64,000 bases of DNA from an uncultured Parabacteroides sp. (GCA_910577325.1 CAJTMR010000006.1:83312-147311); one strand, 5' to 3'. Counted from the stretch's first letter, positions 44,175 to 52,947 are shown. Notes: generated by a model not told the origin, from the letters alone. A program made the numbers and translations.

Positions 44175-44408
44175 CTATAGCGAGTTAAATTCATTTTGCA
44201 ACGTATCGATCAGTTCCTGGATACGTGAGATGTACATATCACTAAGTTCATGAGGCTTCACAAACTCCGTGACTTCGAAGAAACTGCCACGGGAATCTAT
44301 CATTCCTACTCCTGCTTTTGGGTGTTCCTCCATCCGTTTCTTCAATGCCTTTAACTGAGATATCCGACCGAGAATAATACCGGCCTTTTCATAACCTTCT
44401 ATTGTCAT
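44175..44408 (-). CDS. Small helical phage protein, 77 aa
   Basis: MTIEGYEKAGIILGRISQLK...; two helical stretches (SQLKALKKRMEEHPK and YISRIQELIDTLQNEF) flank a short strand region. No family recognised. It overlaps the methyltransferase gene's stop by four bases. Confidence 0.6.
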   Translation of the reverse strand: MTIEGYEKAGIILGRISQLKALKKRMEEHPKAGVGMIDSRGSFFEVTEFVKPHELSDMYISRIQELIDTLQNEFNSL

Positions 44409-45094
44409 ACCGCTTTTTTAATTTGTTCACCACACTTAAACATATATAAATCCAGCCCGTCGTTATCGACGATGTAGTAGTCCGGTTTCACCAAGGAACT
44501 CCAGTAATCAACCGGAAGGAGACGTTCATCGCCGAACGATGGTTTCCGGTATCCGGATGTCGGTACATAATGGGCCTGGAAGGACACACAAGAATCTTCG
44601 TAGGTAGATAATATGCGGGTGATATCCGGATCGGAAAAATGTTCCAATACTCCATGTGTGACAACCATCGTACCGGGTTCAAAGAATTTCTTTTCCAGGA
44701 TATTTTCTCTGGTATAAAATCGGGGAACCTTTTCAAGGTATCTGCCCAGGTTCATAAAACGGGTGTTATTCCTGCATAGATCTAATATTCCTGAATCCAG
44801 GTCCGCAAATATAATCTTGGTAACGTCACCGGCATTTTCATTTATTTCCTCTTCGGTTAGTTCCTTAGCCAGTTTAGGATAAAACTGCGACAGGTTCTTT
44901 ACCACGCTTCCAATGCCACAACCTTCTTCCTTTAGCACGACTTCGCCAGACATCAGGTTACTAAGTCTTTTAATGTTCAAGATTATTTCTGTCAAGAAAC
45001 GGGCGTATTTCTTACGGAAATACTCATCGTATTCTCTGTTTCGTACCCGGTCCCGATAAAAATCCGGCCAGGATAAGATTTTTGTTTTCTCCAT
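44405..45094 (-). CDS. SAM-dependent methyltransferase-like protein
   Basis: 229 aa from MEKTKILSWPDFYRD; a longer start at 45127 is less likely. It has a class I methyltransferase layout: motif I-like EEGCGIGSVVKNLS, motif II-like KIIFADLDSGILDL, and TMVVTHGVLEHFSD as motif IV. The target is not evident; DNA-specific motifs such as DPPY are absent, so a small molecule or protein target is more likely. Phage early operon, between a zinc-finger protein and small genes. Confidence 0.7.
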   Translation of the reverse strand: MEKTKILSWPDFYRDRVRNREYDEYFRKKYARFLTEIILNIKRLSNLMSGEVVLKEEGCGIGSVVKNLSQFYPKLAKELTEEEINENAGDVTKIIFADLDSGILDLCRNNTRFMNLGRYLEKVPRFYTRENILEKKFFEPGTMVVTHGVLEHFSDPDITRILSTYEDSCVSFQAHYVPTSGYRKPSFGDERLLPVDYWSSLVKPDYYIVDNDGLDLYMFKCGEQIKKAV

Positions 45095-45105
45095 ATTCTT
45101 TTTAT

Positions 45106-45504
45106 TTAATTGTAATCCGGAGCCCATTCGACTGTTATGATTGCTTTTACTTTTCCGGTTCCGTCACACTGGGCACATTCCGTATAATGGTCGTCATTAT
45201 GACCTCTTCCATCCTTGAAACCGCCTGTCCCGTGACAGGTAGGGCATTCGAGGTTTCTGACCGCCTTTTTTTCCACGAGCCGTTTATCGGCTGGCGGGGT
45301 TATATCCAGGGTATGTTTTAACTCACTCATTGGGGGATGTTTTAATGTTACAAATTCACTATTGATCCAAACTAAGCCTTTCCTGTCTTCGATTGCAATG
45401 CAGCGATCCTTGAAGTCGACAGAGACGACTTCTTCCAGCAGGTTTCCGATGGCGATCCGCATACCGGACCGCCATCTTATGGAGTAAAATTCACTTGCTG
45501 TCAT
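45106..45504 (-). CDS. DnaJ-type zinc-finger phage protein
   Basis: 132 aa from MTASEFYSIRWRSGM, overlapping the DUF4494 stop by 14 bases. Residues about 10-60 look like a small beta domain (MRIAIGNLLEEVVSVDFKDR). Two CxxCxGxG modules follow, CPTCHGTGGF and CAQCDGTGK, as in DnaJ central zinc fingers. It may bind RNA, DNA or unfolded protein. Early operon. Confidence 0.68.
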   Translation of the reverse strand: MTASEFYSIRWRSGMRIAIGNLLEEVVSVDFKDRCIAIEDRKGLVWINSEFVTLKHPPMSELKHTLDITPPADKRLVEKKAVRNLECPTCHGTGGFKDGRGHNDDHYTECAQCDGTGKVKAIITVEWAPDYN

Positions 45505-45973
45505 TGTTTTCTGGGGGATTCTCCGTTTTATCCTGTTGACCGGCTTCCCCGTTAAAAGGGAAAACATCCATGATCTGGGTTTCACTGGCTTCTATAAGTC
45601 TGTAATCAGCCAGTGTTTTTTTCATGCCTTCCTCAAAAATGGAAATGGCATCTTTCAAAGAAGAAGCCTGTACCAGCATGCGGGCAAGAGTCCTTTTTTC
45701 CGCTCCGCTTTTCTCGTCCAAGGTTATAAAATAGATACGGACCTTATAAAAGCGATCACCGTTTTCATTGAAGAAAAGCTCACTGTAATGTGCTCGTTTG
45801 ATATCCGCAACGGTAAATTCCCCGGATATAAAAGGACGAATCTCTTCTACGATTCTGGCTTCTGCCTCGGTAAATGACAAGGCATCCACCAGGTAGGGTT
45901 CCGTTACTTTCTTCTGTAGTCCGTTCTCCAGTACCTTTTCATAGGAGATACGGCATGTAAACCAACTGTGCAT
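45491..45973 (-). CDS. DUF4494 family protein
   Basis: 160 aa. MHSWFTCRISYEKVLENG, KKVTEPYLVDALSFTEAEARI and YKVRIYFITLDEKSGAEKR match the DUF4494 family, common in Bacteroidetes genomes and their mobile elements, with unknown role. Acidic C-terminal tail. It starts four bases after the 45978 gene ends. Confidence 0.75.
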   Translation of the reverse strand: MHSWFTCRISYEKVLENGLQKKVTEPYLVDALSFTEAEARIVEEIRPFISGEFTVADIKRAHYSELFFNENGDRFYKVRIYFITLDEKSGAEKRTLARMLVQASSLKDAISIFEEGMKKTLADYRLIEASETQIMDVFPFNGEAGQQDKTENPPENNDSK

Positions 45974-45977
45974 AATG

Positions 45978-46520
45978 TTATTCTTTAAATAATGTAGGTT
46001 CTTTGCTTTCTTTCTGATATTCCAATAGACACAGGTCTATTAGCTGAGTTTCCCAATTTATGGGGCGTTTCTTGTACATGTTCCGGAACAAGTCCCGGCA
46101 TTTGTCAATCGGCAAGCCTGTATCCAGCTTGGCAACATAAAGGTTTATGTCCTTCAGGTAGATGCGTTTTACATCTATCACCTTTGCGTTACCTTTCCAT
46201 ATCCCTTTCAGGTATATTTGTTTTATGGCTCCCACACAATATTTTTGCGGGTTATGCAGCCTCATGGTCGTAAAAGTGCTGCAATTCAGCTTACCGTTCC
46301 AGTTCTCGGTAAATTCCAGTCTCTCATCCATAACCTTGTAATATCTTCCGTTTTGCCCCTTACAACGAAAGCAATACAAAGCATGTTTGCTTGTTGTCTT
46401 GGGGACCCAGCTCACCGAATACTGAAAGCCGCATGGGCAGACATATATCCAGTGTCCCCGGGTCAGTGTCACGGATTTGACTTTTATAAGCGGTTGAACG
46501 ACGGTTCCAGTCTCATCCAT
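45978..46520 (-). CDS. Phage protein with zinc-ribbon-like Cys pairs
   Basis: 180 aa. CPCG at about residue 33 and CFRCKGQ at about 56 form a possible zinc ribbon. The C-terminal part (KQIYLKGIWKGNAKVIDVKRIYL, KLDTGLPIDKCRDLFRNMYK) resembles small RNA- or nucleotide-related domains such as ASCH, though not convincingly. It overlaps the DUF3164 gene's end by 37 bases. Confidence 0.6.
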   Translation of the reverse strand: MDETGTVVQPLIKVKSVTLTRGHWIYVCPCGFQYSVSWVPKTTSKHALYCFRCKGQNGRYYKVMDERLEFTENWNGKLNCSTFTTMRLHNPQKYCVGAIKQIYLKGIWKGNAKVIDVKRIYLKDINLYVAKLDTGLPIDKCRDLFRNMYKKRPINWETQLIDLCLLEYQKESKEPTLFKE

Positions 46521-47131
46521 ACGCCGAGATCGTTTTTCTCGTAGAAGTAGAAGTTCGTGGAAGAGGCTTCGACCAAATGGGATTCTTTGAAAAGGCTCAT
46601 GATGGAACTGTACTCCGGGTTATTGAAACGTTCTTCCAATTCATACAGCTTACTGACGGATTTGTAGTCGAGATCGCCATACTTGTTACGCTCCAAAAGA
46701 GTCATTGCCAATTGATACATCGGATCGTTCGTCCCGTCTTTCTTTTCCTTGATCCAACTTTGCAGGAACTCGATCAGGCGACTGGCGGCTACATCGGCAC
46801 GTTCATCGAATTTCTTGATCTTGCATGTTTTCACCTCGATCCGGAAATTGCCTTCCTGCACGGTGTAATTCATTTGGCCGGGATTACGAAGCTGGCCGTA
46901 TTCTGCGAGCGTATCACGGAACGCCCCCAGTTCATCCACGCAAAACTTATGAAGTCCCTTGACTTCCTCACATACTGCCCGGACCTTGTTTTCAACCCGT
47001 TGCACCAATTCGGCACGAATGCCCTCATAGGCTTCACGGTTTTTCAGTGCCGTCTGATGTTCTTCTTCTCTCTTTTTTGCCAGCAACTCTTTCAGTTCCT
47101 TGCTTGACAGTTTACTTAAATCTAATGACAT
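46484..47131 (-). CDS. DUF3164 family protein of transposable phages
   Basis: 215 aa. FRIEVKTCKIKKFDERADVAASRLIEF and NPGQMNYTVQEGNF are the family core; DUF3164 proteins are found in the early regions of Mu-like phages and are proposed to act with transposition or DNA protection, but the role is unproven. The N-terminus is a coiled coil (SKELKELLAKKREEEHQTA). Confidence 0.8.
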   Translation of the reverse strand: MSLDLSKLSSKELKELLAKKREEEHQTALKNREAYEGIRAELVQRVENKVRAVCEEVKGLHKFCVDELGAFRDTLAEYGQLRNPGQMNYTVQEGNFRIEVKTCKIKKFDERADVAASRLIEFLQSWIKEKKDGTNDPMYQLAMTLLERNKYGDLDYKSVSKLYELEERFNNPEYSSIMSLFKESHLVEASSTNFYFYEKNDLGVWMRLEPSFNRL

Positions 47132-47152
47132 GTTACTTTGATATTTATGCTG

Positions 47153-47347
47153 TTAATATTCCATTGATTTTTCTCCGGACAGACGGACGTAATCGACATC
47201 TATCCGGTTGAGTTCGTCCAATAGCTCCTGGTTGGTCGGATCGTCAAATAGCAAGTCGAGTAACCGATCGCTTTCCCGTTCCAACCGCAACAACTCTTCC
47301 CGCTGGGAGGCTGTCGGGATTTTCTTCTCTTGTTTGACACGAGGCAT
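47153..47347 (-). CDS. Small coiled-coil phage protein, 64 aa
   Basis: MPRVKQEKKIPTASQREELL followed by a continuous acidic-basic helix to DYVRLSGEKSMEY. Function unknown; early operon between two conserved genes, with five-base and 21-base gaps. Confidence 0.6.
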   Translation of the reverse strand: MPRVKQEKKIPTASQREELLRLERESDRLLDLLFDDPTNQELLDELNRIDVDYVRLSGEKSMEY

Positions 47348-47351
47348 TTTA

Positions 47352-47843
47352 TCAGTTTTCTGTTATGATATAATCCAGTTCCGGGTTCCCGGTAATATCC
47401 ACGGCGTTCTTGTTCCGCCATTCCGCATATACGGCACGTAAACGACTAAGGGGGATACCATTGAAATAAGCACAATTCGCGGCCCTGGCTGCGATAGCCT
47501 TCGCATATTCGACTTTCGCCGCAGGGCTGGGGAAAACATATTTGCATTTGTCTACATAGGCACAGATCGCAGCAATGACGCGCTTACGTTCCTTATCCAG
47601 GGATTGGTCGTAACGTTGCGCCTTCTGCTTACCAGAACCTTTCATGTTCTCTATCATCAGGCTGTATTCACCCGGATATTTAGAGTACATTTCAGAAAGT
47701 GAACTCGTTTTACCATCACTGTAATTATAGACCAGTCCTTCTTTTATGACATCTTTGTACTGTTCCTGATAGCCTTTCGTCTGCTTTAACAGTTCCCAGA
47801 ACAACGCATGGGTAGACCTTTTTTTTCTTGTTTTTGCTGCCAT
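47352..47843 (-). CDS. Phage early protein, unknown function
   Basis: 163 aa from MAAKTRKKRSTHALFWEL, four bases after the ATPase stop; an upstream in-frame ATG at 47897 would overlap that gene. Helical (GYQEQYKDVIKEGLVYNYSD, KERKRVIAAICAYVDKCKY, YAKAIAARAANCAYF). This is a pattern often seen in Bacteroides Mu-like early regions, without a known function. Confidence 0.6.
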   Translation of the reverse strand: MAAKTRKKRSTHALFWELLKQTKGYQEQYKDVIKEGLVYNYSDGKTSSLSEMYSKYPGEYSLMIENMKGSGKQKAQRYDQSLDKERKRVIAAICAYVDKCKYVFPSPAAKVEYAKAIAARAANCAYFNGIPLSRLRAVYAEWRNKNAVDITGNPELDYIITEN

Positions 47844-47847
47844 ATCC

Positions 47848-48486
47848 TTAATTGATTTCACGTTCCCCATGAATGAGGGCCGCTTTGTTTTCGTCAATGT
47901 CTATCCGGCCTCCTTCACCGTCACCGCCGCGAACCGTGACAAATGCGGAGAGACCTTTTATCTGCACATACACGTTAGAGAGTTTTTTGGCAAGGATACC
48001 GGCCGATGTTGCCGGTTCTCCCGCTTCTTCATGATCCAGAAAAACAAAAAGCGTTTCAGGGAATTGACGGAGTAATTCTACAATGGCGTTTCCCTTCAAT
48101 TCGTCCTTATAGGCGATCAGGTTGTCTATGAAGACGATTTTTTCCGCTTTCCGGTTTTCTTCCAGTTCTTTCCTGAGTTCTTCCATAGGGAGGTAACCCA
48201 GCGTATGGAATGCGCTGTTGTCTTCCCGTATGCCGGCTTTTTGAACAGCCCATGTATACGAATATCCATAGCCTTCTTCCGCCGCGATGTACAGGACCTT
48301 TTCGATGGAAGACAGATAATTTGCAAGCCGTAGGGCAAAGGACGTTTTCCCGTTTTTCGCATTGCCGTAAATCATCCAGCAGCCTTTCCTTTCACGATTC
48401 CCCAGTATCTTTTTCCATTCCCCCGTAAAGGGCATGAATTTGAATTTCTGGCTATACAAATTGCTTACTGATAATCTGCGAGGCAT
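47848..48486 (-). CDS. RecA-like P-loop ATPase
   Basis: 212 aa. Walker A is MIYGNAKNGKTSFALRLA, Walker B KIVFIDNLIAY; the further strand LFVFLDHEE and the Gly-rich FVTVRGGDGEGGRI loop agree with a RecA/DnaB/RadA-like core. It may load or remodel DNA in transposition or replication. The gene is placed directly after the target ATPase B gene, four bases downstream. Confidence 0.75.
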   Translation of the reverse strand: MPRRLSVSNLYSQKFKFMPFTGEWKKILGNRERKGCWMIYGNAKNGKTSFALRLANYLSSIEKVLYIAAEEGYGYSYTWAVQKAGIREDNSAFHTLGYLPMEELRKELEENRKAEKIVFIDNLIAYKDELKGNAIVELLRQFPETLFVFLDHEEAGEPATSAGILAKKLSNVYVQIKGLSAFVTVRGGDGEGGRIDIDENKAALIHGEREIN

Positions 48487-48490
48487 ATCC

Positions 48491-49393
48491 TTATTCCTCC
48501 ATTAAGATTAATAATGATTCGGCACGGCGTAAACCTGTTTCGGCCTCCTGACTGTCGGTTGCAAGACAGCGGGTAACGATCCGGTCAATAAGGCTCTTGT
48601 TAGCTATGTTTACCGAAAGGACGTCCCGGATCAGTTTCCGGTAAAAATCCAACCGTTCAGACGGGTTGTAAGGGACCACATGGTTATACTTGCTGGAGAA
48701 ACGGCTGAACAGTTCCTTATAGGATTGCTTCTTTGACTTTCCCTTTCCTTTTTGTAACTTGGTACGAAGGCCGTCCGCGCCCATCATATACCATCCGCAT
48801 GTATCCTGTGTACCGTTCCAGAACTCATGCAGAAGCTGGAGCGACGAATAGGACAGGCAACCGGCTTCATCTATAATCACGATCGGACGGGGAAGGATGT
48901 TCAAAATATACTTTGTGGACGCCTTGATATCTTCCAGGGTCCCTTCCAGTTCGGCACCGACAGAACGTGCCAGTTCCTTGATAAAGGCGCGTTCCTGACG
49001 GCATTGGCTGGCATCGACATAAAAACAGTTTTTCAATGTCCGTGACAGGTAACGGGCCGAGTAAGTTTTTCCGATGGCGCATTCATCCACGAACATCATG
49101 GACTTGCCGAACTCCTTGCAGAACACGACGTCATCTTCAATCATATTGAACACGTCGGTCCGAGCCATGTTCCATTTGCGTTCGTTAAGTGATACTCCCA
49201 GGACCCGGCCCAGTTCCAGCCATTTGGCCGGGGATATCTTTTTCTCCGTTTCACCTTTTTTCAGTGAACTGTAGACCGTTTTGTTTATGCCGTATTTCTT
49301 TGCAAAGTTGGCGTCACTGCCATCGTAACGGTCGCGTGCCTCTGTAAGTGCGGCCAATACTTTTGCTTTAAAATCTTCTGTCAATTCTATCAT
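48491..49393 (-). CDS. Transposition target-DNA activator ATPase (MuB-like)
   Basis: 300 aa. The N-terminal helix-turn-helix (DANFAKKYGINKTVYSSLKKGE) is followed by an AAA+ core: Walker A MMFVDECAIGKTYSARYL (with an unusual ECAIGKT form), Walker B PIVIIDEAGCLSYSSL, and sensor-like DTCGWYMMGADG. MuB-type proteins bind target DNA, deliver it to the transposase and give target immunity. It lies 20 bases after the transposase, as in Mu. Confidence 0.9.
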   Translation of the reverse strand: MIELTEDFKAKVLAALTEARDRYDGSDANFAKKYGINKTVYSSLKKGETEKKISPAKWLELGRVLGVSLNERKWNMARTDVFNMIEDDVVFCKEFGKSMMFVDECAIGKTYSARYLSRTLKNCFYVDASQCRQERAFIKELARSVGAELEGTLEDIKASTKYILNILPRPIVIIDEAGCLSYSSLQLLHEFWNGTQDTCGWYMMGADGLRTKLQKGKGKSKKQSYKELFSRFSSKYNHVVPYNPSERLDFYRKLIRDVLSVNIANKSLIDRIVTRCLATDSQEAETGLRRAESLLILMEE

Positions 49394-49413
49394 GGTTGTA
49401 ATTTTTATTGTCG

Positions 49414-51474
49414 TTAAAATCTTTCACTAAGTCCTCTCACGTATGATCTTTGAACTGGATTCGAATATCCTTCAAATGCCGTTTCCTCGACCTCTTCCAG
49501 GATTTCGGTTTCTTCCTCCGTTTCCGGGACCTTATAACGGTTCAGTCCGGAAATGGAGAACTTTTTGTTCAGGGTGATATCCCGGTTGTCTATGACCGTG
49601 ACTTTCTCTATTGCATGGTAACGGCGCTGGCTGTAACCTTCCAGCGTGGCACGATAACGGGCAAACAGTTCGCGGTTCCGGGCCTGCTGGGGCGTTTCCT
49701 CGATTTTTGCACGTGCTGTTTCCGGCTGTCTTACGAGTTCACAGACCACACGTGTCGTATCTTTCAGGCAAGCTACGGCGGCAAGGATATCACCGTTATT
49801 GTCATCCAGCCAGTAGATATCGATGTCCCTTCCGGCAAGGACCTGCATGTGACGGATCAGTCTTTCACCGGTCACCAACTCGCCGCCATCGGCCAGTAGA
49901 AAAATATCTTTACGGAACCTGATTTGACCGGCTTTGTTACAACTGCTTGCCGTTTTATACCCAAGGGTAAGCAAAATGGATTTATAATTGATTGGGCGGT
50001 TGTTGTCCGGATTCTGCTTTTCCATAAAGACTTCCCAGCGGGTTTTCCCCGGGTATATGGTACATTCCATGTTGTTACACGTCTCGATGTCCCGCAAACA
50101 TTGATCTATCAGCTTTTCGTAAGGAACGATCTCTTTTTTATCCGTTCCTGTCTGGTTGGCTTCCGAACGGGCAAACGGACGCGCGATCCAGCCGATATGT
50201 TGTTTTTCCAACTGGTAACGTATCGGTTTCCAATAGGCTTCGCAACGCTTGCTTCGGGCACTGTTGGCCTCGATCCGAACGGTTTGGAACATGCTGCCTT
50301 CTTTCAGGAAGCCATCACGATAATCCGCATTCAGGTTACTTTCACATTCGATCTCAGCTGGGAGGGGTAGTCCCCACATGGCATAATTCCGGACCATCTG
50401 GCGATAAAAATCAAGAATGATCCCTTCCTTGCTGGTCCCGTACACCCAGGTCACGATCGCTTCACTACCCAGGTCGACGCCAAGATAAAACCACATGCGT
50501 GAACCCTTTTTATATTCGAAAGGAGGCTGGCGGTCATCGACTGATATGATCGATCCGGCAAAGCGGGGATGAGCCAGCTTTTCGAACGGTACGAACTGCT
50601 CCAGGCGTATCTGACGGTTCCCTGTTCGTTTCCGGGATGTGGCCAACGAACTGTTCCATGAGTTTAGGAACATGGTTATGCTTCTTTGACTTATGCGTTT
50701 GAAGTCCTTCGGGTCAAAGATTTCCCCGGTCTCATTGTTGATTACCTGAACATAGCCAGACAGGAACCCGTCCAACTGGCGGTAAACTTCGGCGGAACTC
50801 GGTTTAAAAGATTGATGGGTAAACATACTTTCCAGCAAAAGGCGGGTTTGTTCGGCAGCCTGACCGCGATTATTGTTATCGTAGCCTTTCAACATCGAGC
50901 TATAACCTTCTTTCTCAAACCGTTCGATCTTCCGTTTCAATGATATGTGATTAGAGGGAAGTTTATGCAAGGGAAGTTGTTTCAATGAGCGGAACTCATT
51001 GAAGTTATTCACGACTGTGGACAATAACTTGTACGTGTTTTTTAATGGTACATTGCGTTTAATACATTCTTCTGTATGAGCAACACGCCAACGAATGGCT
51101 GCTTTCATAACACTGGCATCCAGAACATATTCTTTCTGCCTTTCCGGGTCTATATTTCCGTATTTACTGGGTGATATCTCTGAAAAGAATGTGACTGCTT
51201 CTTTGTCCTCCCAGAAAAACAACTCCAGGGAACAATCTACCTTGCGGGGATCACCTAATTGATTACGCCATTCTTCGGGAAGGGTGTCAAAATCAATCAA
51301 AAGTTTTGTATCTAAACCGCCACCTCTCTGAGCGCGTTTGATCCCAAAAGCCTTTTTTGAGTCTCTCCAAAGTTTGAGCTTTAACGCCTTCCATGAAGGA
51401 AAGAACGTCGGTATCAGCTCGTCTATCGTAACCACTACCATATTATTCCAAATTTGAGGCATATTCTTATTCAT
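49414..51474 (-). CDS. Mu-type DDE transposase A
   Basis: 686 aa from MNKNMPQIWNNMVV (51474). An open frame continues upstream to 51582, but that part overlaps the tRNA-like sequence and is not native. The N-terminal part holds DNA-binding domains. The RNase-H-like core opens with FAGSIISVDDRQPPFEYK (first catalytic Asp), and NSARSKRCEAYWKPIRYQLEK carries the Glu with the family spacing. A beta-barrel C-terminal region follows. It catalyses replicative transposition of the phage. No frameshift or stop, so it should be active. Confidence 0.92.
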   Translation of the reverse strand: MNKNMPQIWNNMVVVTIDELIPTFFPSWKALKLKLWRDSKKAFGIKRAQRGGGLDTKLLIDFDTLPEEWRNQLGDPRKVDCSLELFFWEDKEAVTFFSEISPSKYGNIDPERQKEYVLDASVMKAAIRWRVAHTEECIKRNVPLKNTYKLLSTVVNNFNEFRSLKQLPLHKLPSNHISLKRKIERFEKEGYSSMLKGYDNNNRGQAAEQTRLLLESMFTHQSFKPSSAEVYRQLDGFLSGYVQVINNETGEIFDPKDFKRISQRSITMFLNSWNSSLATSRKRTGNRQIRLEQFVPFEKLAHPRFAGSIISVDDRQPPFEYKKGSRMWFYLGVDLGSEAIVTWVYGTSKEGIILDFYRQMVRNYAMWGLPLPAEIECESNLNADYRDGFLKEGSMFQTVRIEANSARSKRCEAYWKPIRYQLEKQHIGWIARPFARSEANQTGTDKKEIVPYEKLIDQCLRDIETCNNMECTIYPGKTRWEVFMEKQNPDNNRPINYKSILLTLGYKTASSCNKAGQIRFRKDIFLLADGGELVTGERLIRHMQVLAGRDIDIYWLDDNNGDILAAVACLKDTTRVVCELVRQPETARAKIEETPQQARNRELFARYRATLEGYSQRRYHAIEKVTVIDNRDITLNKKFSISGLNRYKVPETEEETEILEEVEETAFEGYSNPVQRSYVRGLSERF

Positions 51475-51493
51475 TTTTATTTTTCTATGTTGT

Positions 51494-51576
51494 TCCCCGG
51501 ACCAGGATTCGAACCTGGGACACCATAGCGCCGGACTTTGCCGACGCCGTGCTCTGCCTGACTGAGCTATCCGGGA
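51494..51576 (-). tRNA. tRNA-like sequence with aberrant anticodon arm
   Basis: 83 nt. Acceptor stem TCCCGGA/TCCGGGG (one G-U) with discriminator A, D-arm GCTC/GAGC with loop AGTCAGGCA, and T-arm CCAGG-TTCGAAT-CCTGG are all canonical. Between GAGC and the T-arm, no normal five-pair anticodon stem with a seven-base loop forms. The segment prefers GCGTCGG/CCGGCGC around CAAAGT. A class II reading gives loop TCGGCAA (anticodon GGC) with only three of five stem pairs and a GGCGC/GTGTC variable arm. CCA is not encoded. It lies in the early operon between a 78-aa gene and the transposase. Confidence 0.5.
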
Positions 51577-51643
51577 TACCACCCTCGTACCGCGGGCCGC
51601 GTACCGATACTAAACCAATCTTTACCTAACCACCTTCGATTGT

Positions 51644-51880
51644 TTATCTTTCGTCTCCGAACGTTCGGTCGAACCACCGGTCGAACTCAGTAACAGCTTC
51701 ATCCACTTCTTTTTGATACTTGATCGCCAGCAGGCTGAAGAACACAAACGACATAAACATCGCCAGTCCTGCAAAAAAACAGGGATCACCCGTCTCCATT
51801 GCCCAAGCCATCAAAATCAGACCGATCAACATGACCGGAAGGCTGGCCACCCATCCATAAAGTATTATCCTGCCTTTCAT
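51644..51880 (-). CDS. Small membrane protein, 78 aa
   Basis: MKGRIILYGWVASLPVMLIG starts the first of two membrane segments; the second is DPCFFAGLAMFMSFVFFSLLAI. A charged cytoplasmic tail follows (KYQKEVDEAVTEFDRWFDRTFG). Function unknown. It lies directly upstream of the tRNA-like sequence in the early operon. Confidence 0.65.
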   Translation of the reverse strand: MKGRIILYGWVASLPVMLIGLILMAWAMETGDPCFFAGLAMFMSFVFFSLLAIKYQKEVDEAVTEFDRWFDRTFGDER

Positions 51881-51881
51881 G

Positions 51882-52265
51882 TCACTTGCCTTCCGCTAAT
51901 TGTGTCTTTGCCAACAGTCTCGTTTTTACGACCAAAGACGGATCAGTCAGTTCCATCCATCCAAACTGGTTCGCCAGCAGCCGATCCAATACCGCCCAGT
52001 TCTCCAGCGACACACAGTCGTTATAATTATACCACTGGTTCTCGCCCGTCTCCGGGTCCAGTCCGATAATGCCCCAAAACTCCTTACCTGCCGTTCCGAT
52101 ACGCACCTTGCACTCACCCTTGGCAATCACCACCCGGAACACCGGACGTTCCTCTTCTTTCTTTCTGGTATACACCAGCATCTTGAAGTTTACCTCATAT
52201 TCAGAATCCATGTCAAACGGTGCCTGGCATAATGCCTTGTAGTCGATTCTTTCCTTTGTTTCCAT
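51882..52265 (-). CDS. Phage early protein, unknown function
   Basis: 127 aa (METKERIDYKALCQAPFDMD...). Alternating strands (YEVNFKMLVYTRKK, FRVVIAKGECKVRIGTAGKEF) and a C-terminal helix. No family recognised. One base separates it from the membrane-protein gene. The region upstream (52266-52410) contains the promoter of the divergent plus-strand gene. Confidence 0.6.
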   Translation of the reverse strand: METKERIDYKALCQAPFDMDSEYEVNFKMLVYTRKKEEERPVFRVVIAKGECKVRIGTAGKEFWGIIGLDPETGENQWYNYNDCVSLENWAVLDRLLANQFGWMELTDPSLVVKTRLLAKTQLAEGK

Positions 52266-52410
52266 TTTTATATCTGTTTTTTTATTATCAATTGTTCCCG
52301 TCCCCGGTCTCGCTCCGGTAGTTGCAAGTCGTTGGCTTTCTTGACGGGAATAGTCAAAGGTTTCGGTTAAATTGCCTACCTTTGTAGGTGAACACTAAAA
52401 ATCAATTATT

Positions 52411-52806
52411 ATGACTGAATTAAAATCTTTTCTTTTTCGTGCTTATATTCGCGCTTATCTATCTTCTGGAGAATCCTTTGATCTCGCTGAAAGGGCACAA
52501 AAACACTTGTTGAACCTGCTTACGCCACTCACATCTGAAATTGGGCTAAACGTGACTTCAGAGATATTCGACCAGTATGAGGATGAGATTCACGAGATGA
52601 AGGGAATTCGACAACCGATAGTTTCTCTTCATTTTGAAGCTCATGCACGAACGATCGACCAGCTGGTTGATTACAATCTGTTCCTTCGTTCGTTGGCTCG
52701 TCTGATGGACGACCAGTATTCCGATATCCGTGTCCGTTATGAGCCGGGGAAAAGTACGGTTTGCCTCTCTGGGATTCATTCCAAATCCCAGCCCAATAAT
52801 CCTTGA
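52411..52806 (+). CDS. Plus-strand phage protein inside the early region
   Basis: 131 aa (MTELKSFLFRAYIRAYLSSG...). Helical, with SFDLAERAQKHLLNLLTPL and ARTIDQLVDYNLFLRSLARL. A TACCTTTG box (matching TAnnTTTG) lies about 35 bases before the ATG, supporting transcription against the direction of the early operon. It overlaps a minus-strand frame (52529-52924) by 278 bases. Function unknown. Confidence 0.55.
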   Translation: MTELKSFLFRAYIRAYLSSGESFDLAERAQKHLLNLLTPLTSEIGLNVTSEIFDQYEDEIHEMKGIRQPIVSLHFEAHARTIDQLVDYNLFLRSLARLMDDQYSDIRVRYEPGKSTVCLSGIHSKSQPNNP

Positions 52807-52924
52807 TAGCCCTGATCCGCTTTTCGCTTCGGAGTGTCATTAATATCTGCATAGCCTTGTCTATATCTTCCACCGTGTTGTTTACCGTGATGGAAATTAT
52901 GTTGCTGTCTATTGTTGCTGTCAT
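52529..52924 (-). CDS. Minus-strand early ORF overlapping the 52411 gene
   Basis: 131 aa. Only the first about 50 residues look native (MTATIDSNIISITVNNTVED, then AMQILMTLRSEKRIRAIKDYWAGIW); the rest lies over the plus-strand gene and is low-complexity in style. It may be a real early gene truncated or extended by a change at its 3' end. It sits between other minus-strand genes in the operon. Confidence 0.4.
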   Translation of the reverse strand: MTATIDSNIISITVNNTVEDIDKAMQILMTLRSEKRIRAIKDYWAGIWNESQRGKPYFSPAHNGHGYRNTGRPSDEPTNEGTDCNQPAGRSFVHELQNEEKLSVVEFPSSRESHPHTGRISLKSRLAQFQM

Positions 52925-52947
52925 GTCTGTATGATTAAAAAGGTTTA

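Noticed and set aside
44405..45094. Phage DNA methyltransferase
   Set aside because: The class I fold is recognisable but DNA-type catalytic motifs (DPPY/NPPY or PC) are missing.
51494..51576. Amber-suppressor tRNA explaining the TAG in the tail tube gene
   Set aside because: CTA occurs only in the variable part of the tRNA-like sequence and no sensible anticodon loop places it at positions 34-36.
51475..51582. N-terminal extension of the transposase frame
   Set aside because: The extra 36 residues are the translation of the tRNA-like sequence (RIAQSGRA...CPRFESWSG is typical of tRNA shadows). MNKNMPQIW at 51474 is the better start.
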